This document shows positions 1 through 7,308 of a DNA stretch of 9,402 nt, in pieces. Source of the DNA: Pyramidobacter sp. (GTDB lineage: Bacteria > Synergistota > Synergistia > Synergistales > Dethiosulfovibrionaceae); the NCBI GenBank assembly GCA_016286835.1, contig JAEEUD010000053.1, positions 1 to 9,402 on the forward strand, read 5' to 3'. A program made the translations under genes and the position numbers. Numbering within the stretch: the stretch's first letter is position 1; every line of letters begins with the position of its first letter. Under the pieces are notes generated by a model that was given only the letters and a program-made list of their open reading frames with translations, was not told the origin of the DNA and searched no databases.

Positions 1-67
1 CATCCTGGAGCCGGGCTTTTTGTAACCATCTTTTTACCCCCATACTCAAGCAAGGAGTGGATCATTC

Positions 68-1471
68 ATGACGATCATAGAATCTTTGAACGTGTTTTTC
101 GGCGCGGCCAACGGATTTCTTTTCGGACCGATCATGCTGGCGATTTTCGTCGGCACCGGCGTTTACATGACACTGCGCACGGGCGGCGTTCAGTTCAAAC
201 GGATCGGAACGGCTTTTTCGGAATGTTTCGGCGGCATCTTCCGCAAAGCCTCAGGCGCGGGAGACATCAAGCCGTATCAGGCGCTTTCGGCAGCACTGTC
301 GTCGTGTATCGGCATCGGCAATATCGGCGGCGTGTCGTCGGCGATCGCCCTCGGCGGACCGGGAGCAGTGTTCTGGATGTGGGTGTCGGCACTGTTCGGC
401 ATGGCGACAAAGTTTGCTGAGATCGCGCTGGCCATGGAATATCGCGTGCAGGACCCGCAGGGCAACTACCGCGGCGGCGTGATGTACATCCTCTCCCGCG
501 GCATGAAGAACAAAACTTTGGGGAAGCTGCTCGGCGGCGCATTCGCAGCGTTCTGCACGATGGTGGCGCTGGTTTCCTGCAACGCGGTCCAGAGCAATTC
601 GATCGCCGAAGCGCTGCGCGTGTCGTTCCCCGGCGTGCATCCCGCCTTTTGGGGCGCAGCGCTGGCACTCATCGTCGGGCTGGTGATCTTTGGCGGCATC
701 AGAAAAATAGCGGCGGCGACTTCACTGCTGACGCCGCTGATGGCCGGTATTTATCTGATCCTCGGCACTGTCATCATCATCTTCAATTTTCACAAGATCC
801 CCGATGCATTCCGAATGATCTTCGTCAGCGCGTTCAGCGGCGACGCGGTCGTCGGCGGCATCGCCGGAGCGACGATGCTTCATGCCATGCGAATGGGAGT
901 GGCCCGCGGCATATTCTCCAACGAGGCCGGCTGCGGCTCGTCCCCGCTCATCCATGTGACGGCAAAAGTGGATGTGCCTACCCGTCAGGCACTGTACGGC
1001 GTGGTCGAGGTGTTCGTCGACACGATCGTCATCTGCACGTTCACGGCTCTGATCGTGCTCACATCCGGCATCTGGAACTGCGGCGAGACGGGCGTGGCCC
1101 TGTCGGATCTTGCCTGGAAGGGCACGCTTGGCACCTTCGGCGACGCGGTGCTGACCGTCTCGCTGCTCCTCTTCGGCCTTTCGACGATCCTTGGCTGGGC
1201 ATGGTACGGAGAGACAGCGGCCGAGTTTTTGTTCGGCGTAAAGGCGATCGTGCCCTATCGTCTGATCCACATCGCGTTCACGTTCTTCGGCGCAGTCACG
1301 GCCGTCGGCGTAGTGTGGAACGCGGCCGATTTCTGCAATGGTCTGATGGTGCTGCCCAATCTGCTCTCACTGTGGCTGTTCGCGCCGCAGATCTCAAAGA
1401 TCACAAAGGAGTTCTTCGCCCGCCCGGAGTTTGCCCGCAACAGCCCCCCGGCTCGGGGCCGCCGTTCGTGA
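68..1471 (+). CDS. AGCS-family sodium:alanine/glycine symporter
   Basis: Inner-membrane carrier expected to import alanine, glycine or a similar small amino acid together with Na+. The 467-residue length is normal for the family and the protein is hydrophobic throughout, with about ten or eleven membrane segments. Family landmarks are visible. GNIGGVSSAIALGGPGA at residues 84-100 runs into FWMW, followed by TKFAE and an EYR-x-GG-MY stretch (about 114-140). The second signature, GVARGIFSNEAGCGSSP, lies at 277-293, and VEVFVDT follows at 313-319. The start is set by AAGGAG at 52-57, ten bases before the ATG. The C-terminus is basic (ARGRRS). The substrate cannot be read from sequence; alanine is the family default. 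A 152-base gap and a separate promoter precede the next gene, so it is probably its own unit. No T-rich terminator follows the stop, only GC hairpins at 1443-1459 and 1462-1475, the latter spanning the stop codon. Confidence 0.93.
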   Translation: MTIIESLNVFFGAANGFLFGPIMLAIFVGTGVYMTLRTGGVQFKRIGTAFSECFGGIFRKASGAGDIKPYQALSAALSSCIGIGNIGGVSSAIALGGPGAVFWMWVSALFGMATKFAEIALAMEYRVQDPQGNYRGGVMYILSRGMKNKTLGKLLGGAFAAFCTMVALVSCNAVQSNSIAEALRVSFPGVHPAFWGAALALIVGLVIFGGIRKIAAATSLLTPLMAGIYLILGTVIIIFNFHKIPDAFRMIFVSAFSGDAVVGGIAGATMLHAMRMGVARGIFSNEAGCGSSPLIHVTAKVDVPTRQALYGVVEVFVDTIVICTFTALIVLTSGIWNCGETGVALSDLAWKGTLGTFGDAVLTVSLLLFGLSTILGWAWYGETAAEFLFGVKAIVPYRLIHIAFTFFGAVTAVGVVWNAADFCNGLMVLPNLLSLWLFAPQISKITKEFFARPEFARNSPPARGRRS

Positions 1472-1543
1472 ACGGTGCTGTGAAGGAAAAAACGTGACGC
1501 CTTCTTCCCGGCTGCCCGATCGATCCTTTCATGTAAAATTACC

Positions 1544-1571
1544 TTTACTTTTTGACGCATTGTTATATAAT
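1544..1571 (+). promoter_or_regulatory. Probable promoter of the hydrolase gene, with a dyad over the -10
   Basis: A perfect TATAAT (1566-1571) lies 16 bases after TTTACT (1544-1549), a 4/6 match to the -35 consensus, in a markedly AT-rich island inside GC-rich DNA. The expected start is near 1578, giving a leader of about 45 bases. The inverted repeat TGTTA (1561-1565) / TAACA (1574-1578) is centred on the -10, a typical place for a repressor site, but no regulator gene is nearby. Confidence 0.55.
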
Positions 1572-1623
1572 ATTAACAGTAACTTAAGGAATAAAACTGC
1601 TCCGTATCAGGAGGCCTAATTCG

Positions 1624-2601
1624 ATGGACAGCATCGTTTTGAAAGAACTCGGCAACTTTTACGTGCGCGGGCATGAGGTGATCCTGCACGATCAGCCCAA
1701 ACAAAAGTTCGTCTGTCAGGACGGAAGCGAGCAGACGGTCGATCTCAACGGCCAGTTCGAGGCCGGGCAGATGTACGTGGAATACGCACGCCTGGCCGAG
1801 CCGCGCGCCAAATACCCGCTGCTGATGTGGCACGGCGGCGGGCTGACGGGCGTCACCTGGGGCAGCACGCCGGACGGTCGCGAGGGCTGGCAGAGCCTGT
1901 TCCTGCGCTTCGGACACGACGTGTACGTCAGCGATTCGGTCGAGCGCGGGCGCTCGTCGTGGGCGATGTACCCGCAGATCTACCGCACGCACCCGGAATT
2001 CACGACCAAAGCCGCGTGCTGGAGCAACTTCCGCATGGGCCCCGTCTTTGACGAAGACCATGCAAAGCGCGTCGCCTACAAGGGAACGCAGTTCCCCGTA
2101 GAGTTTTACGACGAGTTCTGCAAGCAGATCGTGCCGCGCTGGCGCTCGATGGACGACTGGGCACAGGCGGCCTATGACGATCTGGTCGGCCGCTTCGACG
2201 ACGGCTGCGTGATCATGGCGCACAGCCAGGGCGCCAACTTCGCCATCCCCGCCGCGCTCGCGCATCCGGACAAGGTGAAAGCCCTCGTGCTGCTTGAGCC
2301 GGCGCGCACGCCCGACCTGAACACGACGGATTTTTCCGTCATCAAACACATCCCCACGCTGATCCTCTGGGGCGACTTCATCAAAGTGCCGGAGCTCTGC
2401 GCGTGGACGAAGGCTGCATATTTCGACATCTACCCGAAGTATTACGAACTGATGAAGGGCCTGGGCGCGCCGATCGACTGGATCGACCTGCCCGAACGGG
2501 GCATCACGGGCAACACGCATCTGCTGATGATGGACCGCAACAGCCGCGAAGTGGCGCAGGCCGTGCAGGACTGGATGACCTCGCGGGGGCTGATGAAATA
2601 G
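1624..2601 (+). CDS. Alpha/beta hydrolase, esterase-713-like
   Basis: Predicted serine hydrolase of 325 residues with no signal peptide, so probably cytoplasmic. The probable triad is readable: Ser201 in the elbow AHSQG (199-203), Glu225 in LLEPAR, and His299 in GITGNTH. HGGG at 70-73 would form the oxyanion loop. From memory, the motifs QMYVEY (49-54), the LTG-TW/TPDG-GW block (74-89), the ERGRSSW block and the C-terminal GNTHLLMMDRN follow the same order as in Alcaligenes esterase 713, an unusual esterase that also uses Glu as its acid. That protein is exported; this one is not. The elbow starts with Ala instead of the common Gly. The natural substrate of this family is not known to me, so I give none. 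AGGAGG at 1609-1614, nine bases before the ATG, fixes the start. The substrate-binding protein gene follows after 54 bases, so the two are probably co-transcribed. Confidence 0.88.
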   Translation: MDSIVLKELGNFYVRGHEVILHDQPKQKFVCQDGSEQTVDLNGQFEAGQMYVEYARLAEPRAKYPLLMWHGGGLTGVTWGSTPDGREGWQSLFLRFGHDVYVSDSVERGRSSWAMYPQIYRTHPEFTTKAACWSNFRMGPVFDEDHAKRVAYKGTQFPVEFYDEFCKQIVPRWRSMDDWAQAAYDDLVGRFDDGCVIMAHSQGANFAIPAALAHPDKVKALVLLEPARTPDLNTTDFSVIKHIPTLILWGDFIKVPELCAWTKAAYFDIYPKYYELMKGLGAPIDWIDLPERGITGNTHLLMMDRNSREVAQAVQDWMTSRGLMK

Positions 2602-2609
2602 GGTTCCAC

Positions 2610-2627
2610 CCGCGCTTTGCGGCGCGG
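2610..2627 (+). other. Intercistronic GC hairpin
   Basis: CCGCGC (2610-2615) and GCGCGG (2622-2627) form a 6-bp stem with a 6-base loop between the hydrolase stop and the binding-protein ribosome site. No T-run follows, so it is not a standard terminator. It could protect or separate the downstream message, because binding proteins are usually made in excess. That role is inference. Confidence 0.4.
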
Positions 2628-2655
2628 CATATCATAAAGAAAGGTTGCTGTAAAA

Positions 2656-4164
2656 ATGAAGATGAAGTCGTTCCTCCTTGCGCTTGCGGCCACCGCGCTG
2701 CTGGCGGCGTCCGCGTTCGCCCGCGGCGACACGATGACGATCGGCGTCGCCATCGACGCGAAGAACCTCGATCCGCAGAACTCGGTCGACACCTACTCGT
2801 TCTGCCTCACCAACCAGATCTACGAGACGCTCTACACCGTCGACGGCAAGACCCGCAAGCTCACGCCCGTGCTGGCCGAGAGCTATGACCAGATCGACGA
2901 GAAGACCTACCGCTTCCACCTGAAAAAGGGCGTCAAGTTCCACAACGGCGATGAGATGACCGCCGAGGACGTGGTCTTCTCGCTGAAGCGCGCCACCTCG
3001 CCGCAGTCGGTGTTCGCCAGCTCCAAGGGCCGCTACATCGACCCCGACGGCTTCGTGATCGAAGACAAATACACCGTCATCGTCAAGACCCGTGCGCCGT
3101 TCGGCGGCTTCCTCGAGTCGATGAAGCACCCCTATGCCTCCATCCTCTGCAAACGCGCCGTCGAAGAGGCCGGCAACACCTATTCGATGAACCCCGTCGG
3201 CACCGGTGCGTTCAAACTGATCAAGTGGACGAAGGGCGAGAAGCTCGAGCTGGAAGCGTTCGCGGACTACCACGGCGAAAAGCCCGCCTTCAAGTACCTG
3301 ACGTTCCTCATCATCCCCGACGACAGCACCCGCGTCATCGCGCTGGAGACCGGCAAGGTCGATTTCGTCTGCGCCATGCCCACCGCCGAGTTCAACCGTC
3401 TGCAGGGCAGCGACAAGGTCCAGCTCGTGCGCGCCCCCGGCCTCGTGCTCTACTATCTGGGCATGAACACCCAGTCGCCCAAGCTGGCCGATCCGCGCGT
3501 TCGTCTCGCCATCGAGTACGCCGTCGATAAGGCCGCGCTCAACGCCGTCGTCTACGAGGGCAACTCCGCCCCCGCCATCGGCCCGCTCCTGCCCGTGTGC
3601 AGCTTCTTCCCCGAGAACGCGCAGGCGTTCCCCTACGATCCCGCGAAGGCCAAGGCCCTGCTCGCCGAAGCCGGCGTCAAGGATCTCAAGCTGACGCTGT
3701 GGGCGCTCAACCTTCAGGACCTTATCAACTCCGCCACCGTGCTTCAGGGAATGCTGGCGCAGGTCGGCATCCAGCTTGACATCCAGGTGCTCGAAAACGG
3801 CGTTTTCAACGACCGCATGAAGACCGGCGCGTATGACATGTTCCTCTACATGTGGGGCATGATGACCAACCGCGACGCCAGCGTCTACTGGCAGTCGCTG
3901 TTCACCAAGAAAGCTATCGGCACCACGAATTACACGCGCCTCGACGACGACCGGATCGACGGCTGGGTGACGGAAGCCACCGAGACGCTCGACACGGCCA
4001 AGCGCAACGCCATCTTCCAGCAGACCTGGGACCGCATCAACGAACTGCACCCGATGGTCTACCTTGCCATCCCCAGCGAGCTCTACGGCGCGCAGAAGGA
4101 TCTGAAGGGCGTCGAAGACCTCTGCGACGGCAAGATCAGCTTCCTCGGCAGGCTGCACTATTAA
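2656..4164 (+). CDS. ABC transporter substrate-binding protein, family 5
   Basis: Periplasmic solute receptor for an ABC importer of the peptide/nickel/opine class, 502 residues (usual length about 500-550). It begins with a Sec signal: MKMK, a hydrophobic core, then AFA at 20-22 as the likely cleavage site. There is no lipobox cysteine, so the mature protein should be soluble, which suits a cell with an outer membrane. Family motifs are YRFHLKKGVKFHNGD (85-99) followed by T-EDVVFSLKR, NPVGTGAFKL (179-188), and LGMNTQSP...DPRVRLAIEYAVDK (268-292). The ligand cannot be told. The ribosome site is modest (AAGG at 2641-2644, 11 bases before the ATG). An in-frame ATG two codons later is less well spaced. 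No permease or ATPase gene lies on either side, and two terminators follow, so it must work with a transporter encoded elsewhere or with lost partners. It is probably transcribed with the preceding hydrolase. Confidence 0.93.
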   Translation: MKMKSFLLALAATALLAASAFARGDTMTIGVAIDAKNLDPQNSVDTYSFCLTNQIYETLYTVDGKTRKLTPVLAESYDQIDEKTYRFHLKKGVKFHNGDEMTAEDVVFSLKRATSPQSVFASSKGRYIDPDGFVIEDKYTVIVKTRAPFGGFLESMKHPYASILCKRAVEEAGNTYSMNPVGTGAFKLIKWTKGEKLELEAFADYHGEKPAFKYLTFLIIPDDSTRVIALETGKVDFVCAMPTAEFNRLQGSDKVQLVRAPGLVLYYLGMNTQSPKLADPRVRLAIEYAVDKAALNAVVYEGNSAPAIGPLLPVCSFFPENAQAFPYDPAKAKALLAEAGVKDLKLTLWALNLQDLINSATVLQGMLAQVGIQLDIQVLENGVFNDRMKTGAYDMFLYMWGMMTNRDASVYWQSLFTKKAIGTTNYTRLDDDRIDGWVTEATETLDTAKRNAIFQQTWDRINELHPMVYLAIPSELYGAQKDLKGVEDLCDGKISFLGRLHY

Positions 4165-4191
4165 CTGAGACTGCTTTTCGATGAAATGTTG

Positions 4192-4228
4192 CCGGGCGGG
4201 CCATTGTGCCCGCCCGGTATTTGTTCCT
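4192..4228 (+). terminator. Rho-independent terminator after the binding-protein gene
   Basis: A perfect 10-bp stem, CCGGGCGGGC (4192-4201) with GCCCGCCCGG (4208-4217), has a 6-base loop and is followed by the T-rich TATTTGTTCC. It starts 27 bases after the stop. An outer inverted repeat, GAAATGT (4183-4189) / ACATTTC (4230-4236), flanks it and could lengthen the structure. Confidence 0.8.
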
Positions 4229-4264
4229 GACATTTCCAGAGATTGATTAGGCAGCTCGGATACA

Positions 4265-4305
4265 AAAACGGCGGGCGTCGGGAAAAACCCGGCGTCCGCC
4301 GTTTT
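4265..4305. terminator. Bidirectional terminator between convergent genes
   Basis: An 18-bp stem (4265-4282 with 4288-4305, two G-T wobbles) with an AAAAA loop. The outer arms are AAAA and TTTT, so the RNA ends in a U-run in either direction. It sits 18 bases beyond the stop of the minus-strand NSS transporter and backs up the plus-strand terminator at 4192. Confidence 0.88.
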
Positions 4306-4323
4306 GTTTAGCGCTGTTATGTT

Positions 4324-5673
4324 TTACATCAGTCCCTGGATGAGGACAACGAGGATCAGCAGAGGCAGCACAAACTGGAGGAACGGCTTGTAAGCGCGAG
4401 CCATCATCATGCCCTTGCCCTTGTTGCACTCGGCAAGGAACTTATCATAGCCCCAGCCCCACTTGGTAACGCAGAAGAGCAGGTAGACGAGCGATCCGAT
4501 GGGCAGAAGCAGGTTGCTGACAAGGAAGTCCTCGCTGTCGAGCACCTCGCGGCCAAAGATGCGCACGTCCTTCCAGACGTTGAAGCCAAGCACGCAGGGC
4601 ATCGAGGCGATCAGCATGAAAATGCAGTTCGCCCACACGGCCTTTTTGCGGTCCCAGCCCCAGTTGTCCATGCAGAAGGCAAGGATGTTCTCGAACACGG
4701 CGATGACCGTTGAGAAGCTGGCAAACGTCATGAACAGGAAGAACAGCGTGCCCCACAGGCGGCCGCCCTCCATCGAGATGAACACGCGCGGCAGCGTGAT
4801 GAAGATCAGCGCGGGGCCGGCGCCGGCGTCCACGCCGAAGCTGAAGCAGGCGGGGAAGATGATCAGGCCGGAAACAAGCGCGACGAACGTGTCGAGCGCG
4901 ACGATGCGCACCGACTCGCTGACGAGCGTGTGATCGTCGGACATGTAGCTTCCGAAGATCTCCATCGAGCCGATACCGAGGCTGAGCGTGAAGAACGCCT
5001 GGTTCATCGCGGCAACAGCGACGTTGCCGAATCCGGAAGCCGTCAGACGCTCAAAGCTGGGCAGCAGGTAGAACGCCGTGCCCTTCGAGGCGTTGGGCAG
5101 CATCAGGCTGTGCACGGCAAGGACGACGATCAGCACGAGCAGGCCGGTCATCATCACCTTCGTGATCTTTTCCAGCCCCTTGCGCACGCCGAAGGCAAGC
5201 ACAAGGAAGCCGCCGACGACCGTGATCGCCATCATGAGCCCCATCTCTTTGGGATCGCCCAGCATCGCGCCGAAAACGGCGTCAACTTTCTCGAGCTGCA
5301 TCCCGTCGAACGTTCCCGTCGCGAACTTGACGAAATACGACAGCATCCAGCCGGAAACGGTCGTGTAGAACATCATCAGCACGTAGTTGCCGAGCATACT
5401 GGCCCAGCCGTGCAGCTGCCAGGCGGGGGCTTCGGGCTTGAGCACCTTGTACGCGCCGACGGCGCTCTGACGGCTGGCACGTCCCACAGCAAGCTCCATG
5501 CTCAGCACAGGCAGCCCAAGAACGGCCAAAAACAGCAGATAGATCAGCACGAACAGACCGCCGCCGTTCTGTCCCACCAGCCAGGGGAACTTCCACACGT
5601 TGCCGATGCCGATGGCGCAGCCGGCGCTGACGAGCAGGAATCCAGCCCGCGACTTAAAACTCTCACGTTCCAT
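4324..5673 (-). CDS. NSS-family sodium:amino-acid transporter
   Basis: Inner-membrane Na+-driven carrier of the neurotransmitter:sodium symporter (LeuT/MhsT-like) family, 449 residues. The helix-1 signature GIGNVWKFPW (22-31) runs into GQNGGGLF (34-41). The unwound helix-6 region is FFTLSLGIGSMEIFGSYM (227-244), and ASFSTVIAVFE (318-328) matches the helix-8 sodium-site region. G-RKGLEKITKVMM (162-175) is also typical. About eleven membrane segments fit the length. Substrate is probably an amino acid, identity open. I chose the start at 5673 (MERESFK) because AAGGAGT lies ten bases before it (5684-5690). An upstream in-frame ATG at 5730 would sit inside the tRNA terminator and add a hydrophilic 19-residue tail. 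A 5-bp CGCGC/GCGCG hairpin (5699-5713) lies in the leader. I see no convincing promoter in the 55 bases after the tRNA terminator. Confidence 0.92.
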   Translation of the reverse strand: MERESFKSRAGFLLVSAGCAIGIGNVWKFPWLVGQNGGGLFVLIYLLFLAVLGLPVLSMELAVGRASRQSAVGAYKVLKPEAPAWQLHGWASMLGNYVLMMFYTTVSGWMLSYFVKFATGTFDGMQLEKVDAVFGAMLGDPKEMGLMMAITVVGGFLVLAFGVRKGLEKITKVMMTGLLVLIVVLAVHSLMLPNASKGTAFYLLPSFERLTASGFGNVAVAAMNQAFFTLSLGIGSMEIFGSYMSDDHTLVSESVRIVALDTFVALVSGLIIFPACFSFGVDAGAGPALIFITLPRVFISMEGGRLWGTLFFLFMTFASFSTVIAVFENILAFCMDNWGWDRKKAVWANCIFMLIASMPCVLGFNVWKDVRIFGREVLDSEDFLVSNLLLPIGSLVYLLFCVTKWGWGYDKFLAECNKGKGMMMARAYKPFLQFVLPLLILVVLIQGLM

Positions 5674-5728
5674 GTTTTTCCAAACTCCTTTGCTTCTTCG
5701 CGCACGCAGCGCGAGACAAAATTTGTAC

Positions 5729-5758
5729 AAAAAAGCCTCGGCGAAATCACCGAGGCTT
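5729..5758 (-). terminator. Rho-independent terminator of the tRNA operon
   Basis: On the minus strand AAGCCTCGG / CCGAGGCTT forms a 9-bp stem (5750-5758 with 5733-5741) with an 8-base loop, followed by TTTTTT (5734-5729). It begins 7 bases past the tRNA-Asn 3' end and also separates the tRNAs from the NSS gene. Confidence 0.88.
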
Positions 5759-5765
5759 GATTGAC

Positions 5766-5841
5766 TGGCTCCTCGAGCAGGACTTGAACCTGCGACCTAG
5801 TGATTAACAGTCACCCGCTCTGCCGACTGAGCTATCGAGGA
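5766..5841 (-). tRNA. tRNA-Asn (GTT)
   Basis: Full cloverleaf, 76 bases with encoded CCA (5766-5768). The acceptor stem TCCTCGA pairs with TCGAGGA, with discriminator G. The D arm is GCTC/GAGC, the anticodon loop is CTGTTAA giving GTT, and the T arm is GCAGG-TTCAAGT-CCTGC. It is the last gene of the six-tRNA unit. Confidence 0.96.
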
Positions 5842-5847
5842 GTATAT

Positions 5848-5921
5848 TGGAGGAGGTACCCAGATTCGAACTGGGGATAAAGGATTTGCAGTCCTCTGCC
5901 TTACCACTTGGCTATACCTCC
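5848..5921 (-). tRNA. tRNA-Cys (GCA)
   Basis: Cloverleaf of 74 bases with encoded CCA. The acceptor is GGAGGTA / TACCTCC with discriminator T, the usual identity base for Cys. The anticodon loop CTGCAAA sits on an AGGA/TCCT stem. It lies 6 bases upstream of tRNA-Asn. Confidence 0.96.
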
Positions 5922-5936
5922 GGGTGAGGGCAGGAA

Positions 5937-6011
5937 TGGAGCGGAAGACGGGATTTGAACCCGCGACCCCAACCTTGGCAAGGTTGTGCTCTACCCCTGA
6001 GCTACTTCCGC
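5937..6011 (-). tRNA. tRNA-Gly (GCC)
   Basis: Cloverleaf of 75 bases with encoded CCA. The acceptor is GCGGAAG / CTTCCGC with discriminator T. The CAACC/GGTTG stem holds the loop TTGCCAA, giving anticodon GCC. The T arm is CGGG-TTCAAAT-CCCG. Confidence 0.96.
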
Positions 6012-6020
6012 GTGAAAGGA

Positions 6021-6096
6021 TGGTGGCGAGACCCAGAGTCGAACTGGGGACACGGGGATTTTCAGTCCCCTGCTCTACCAACTGAGCTATCTCGCC
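6021..6096 (-). tRNA. tRNA-Phe (GAA)
   Basis: Cloverleaf of 76 bases with encoded CCA. The acceptor is GGCGAGA / TCTCGCC with discriminator A. The GGGGA/TCCCC stem holds the loop CTGAAAA, giving anticodon GAA. The T arm is CCAG-TTCGACT-CTGG. Confidence 0.96.
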
Positions 6097-6102
6097 ATGG
6101 AA

Positions 6103-6179
<77 letters not shown>

Positions 6180-6187
6180 ATTTGCTA

Positions 6188-6262
6188 TGGTGGGCGATAC
6201 AGGGATCGAACCTGTGACCACCTGCTTGTAAGGCAGGCGCTCTTCCGCTGAGCTAACCGCCC
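6188..6262 (-). tRNA. tRNA-Val (TAC)
   Basis: Cloverleaf of 75 bases with encoded CCA. The acceptor GGGCGGT / ATCGCCC has one wobble, with discriminator A. The CCTGC/GCAGG stem holds the loop CTTACAA, giving anticodon TAC. It is the first gene of the unit, about 20 bases downstream of the predicted transcription start. Confidence 0.96.
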
Positions 6263-6288
6263 CTGTCGCCATCGCTAGCACAAAAGGA

Positions 6289-6317
6289 ATTCTACCATTT
6301 GGGCGTTTTTCTGTCAA
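6289..6317 (-). promoter_or_regulatory. Strong sigma-70-type promoter of the tRNA operon
   Basis: On the minus strand TTGACA (6317-6312, perfect -35), a 17-base spacer, then TAGAAT (6294-6289, 5/6 of the -10). The start should fall near 6282. Just upstream of the -35 are A/T tracts (6321-6325, 6330-6334) spaced about one helical turn apart, as in an UP element or curved DNA. This fits the high output needed for stable RNA. Confidence 0.88.
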
Positions 6318-6351
6318 GCGAAAAATCGCAAAAATCTTTTCCGGCCCGCGT

Positions 6352-7203
6352 TCAGCGCGTCTCTCTCAGCGAATCCAGCAGACATGCGGCGTTGCCGCCG
6401 GTCAGGGCGGCGCTTTCCGCCTCGTTCAAACCGCAGGCGGCGAGTCTTTTTTCGTAGCGCGTCCTGTCCAGGATGGGCCAGTCGGTGCCGTACAGCATTT
6501 TCGGCAGCACGCCGGCCGCCTTTGCCGCGGCCATCACGGACGCGTCGTACAGGTACGGCCACGCCGCCGTGTCGTACCAGGCGTTGTGCAGGTACAGCCT
6601 CATCTCCGGCATGGTCTCGTACAGCCACAGACCGCCGCCGAAGTGCGCGAAGATCACCGTCGTCTGCGGATGATTGACGCAGAAGGCGGCCGCCTCTTTC
6701 GGCCCCACGTTGCCCTTGCCGGCGTACTCGTGCCCGACCGGCTCGGCCGTGTGTACGCACAGGGGCATGCCCAGATCGTCGCAGGCGGCCGCCAGGCGCC
6801 ATGTGGCTCTGGCGTCGTCGAGCGCGAAGCCCTGTCCCTGGGGGAACAGTTCGCCCACGCCCGTCAGTCCGGCGGCCCGGCACCGCTCCATTTCGACGGC
6901 GAAACCGCGGCGGGCCGGATTGACGACGGCGAAGCCTTTCAGCCTGTCCGGCCAGCGGCGCACGGCCTCGATCACGTAGTCGTTGCACAGGCGGCACAGG
7001 GACGGATCGCGGAACGCGAAGCCGAAGACCCACGACTGTTCGACGCCGGTGCGGTCCATCGCGGCGATCAGATCTTCGGCCGTGCCCCATTTGTGCACGG
7101 TGTTGTGCGTGAGCAGGTCAAAATGGGGCTCTGTGCGCGAGATCAGTTCCTGATCGCGGACGAGCTCGGGGGGATAGATGTGGACGTGCGTATCGACGGT
7201 CAT
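6352..7203 (-). CDS. Amidohydrolase-family metal-dependent hydrolase
   Basis: Cytoplasmic TIM-barrel enzyme of the amidohydrolase-2 group, 283 residues (normal length). The metal-site pattern is complete: D4-T-H6-V-H8 near the N-terminus, E118 in GVGELF, H151 in CVHTAEP, H187 in IFAHFGGG and D241 in YGTDWP. The C-terminal GGNAACLL resembles the usual GNA-x-LL ending. Members of this group hydrolyse C-N or C-O bonds or decarboxylate small acids; the substrate here cannot be read. The start is supported by AAAGGAG (7213-7219) nine bases before the ATG. It stands between the rplL terminator and the tRNA promoter, probably as a single-gene unit with an extended -10 promoter. No hairpin terminator follows the stop, so RNA may run into the tRNA operon. 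Confidence 0.88.
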   Translation of the reverse strand: MTVDTHVHIYPPELVRDQELISRTEPHFDLLTHNTVHKWGTAEDLIAAMDRTGVEQSWVFGFAFRDPSLCRLCNDYVIEAVRRWPDRLKGFAVVNPARRGFAVEMERCRAAGLTGVGELFPQGQGFALDDARATWRLAAACDDLGMPLCVHTAEPVGHEYAGKGNVGPKEAAAFCVNHPQTTVIFAHFGGGLWLYETMPEMRLYLHNAWYDTAAWPYLYDASVMAAAKAAGVLPKMLYGTDWPILDRTRYEKRLAACGLNEAESAALTGGNAACLLDSLRETR

Positions 7204-7226
7204 GGATGTCAGCTCCTTTCGCGCCT

Positions 7227-7235
7227 ATGATAGCA
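7227..7235 (-). promoter_or_regulatory. Possible extended -10 promoter of the amidohydrolase gene
   Basis: On the minus strand TGC-TATCAT (7235-7227) is an extended -10 (TGn plus 5/6 hexamer). No good -35 lies upstream; that position falls in the T-run of the rplL terminator. The predicted start, about 7220, would leave a very short leader carrying the ribosome site at 7213-7219. Confidence 0.4.
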
Positions 7236-7247
7236 TTTTCCGGGCAT

Positions 7248-7283
7248 AAAAAAAAGCGTCCCGCGAATGTCGCGGAACGCTTT
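7248..7283 (-). terminator. Rho-independent terminator after rplL
   Basis: On the minus strand a 14-bp stem (7283-7270 with 7266-7253, one wobble) with a 3-base loop, followed by TTTTTTTT (7255-7248). It begins 25 bases after the rplL stop and ends the ribosomal protein unit, so rpoB cannot be in the same efficient transcript. Confidence 0.92.
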
Positions 7284-7308
7284 ATGAGTATGATCGTTTG
7301 CTGTGCGA

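Noticed and set aside
20..48. Possible promoter before the AGCS gene (TTGTAA with 17-base spacing)
   Set aside because: The -10 position reads TACTCA, a poor match. The preceding GGAGCCGGGCTTTTTGT looks more like the right half of a terminator from a gene outside the window.
251..1270. Long open frames opposite or overlapping the AGCS gene
   Set aside because: They are Arg/His-rich shadows of a GC-rich gene, with no ribosome sites and no family motifs.
2632..4233. A 533-codon open frame on the minus strand opposite the binding-protein gene
   Set aside because: The plus-strand protein has a signal peptide and clear family-5 motifs. The opposite frame is low-complexity and Val/Glu/Asp/Gly-rich, as expected from a shadow of biased codons, and it runs across the terminator.
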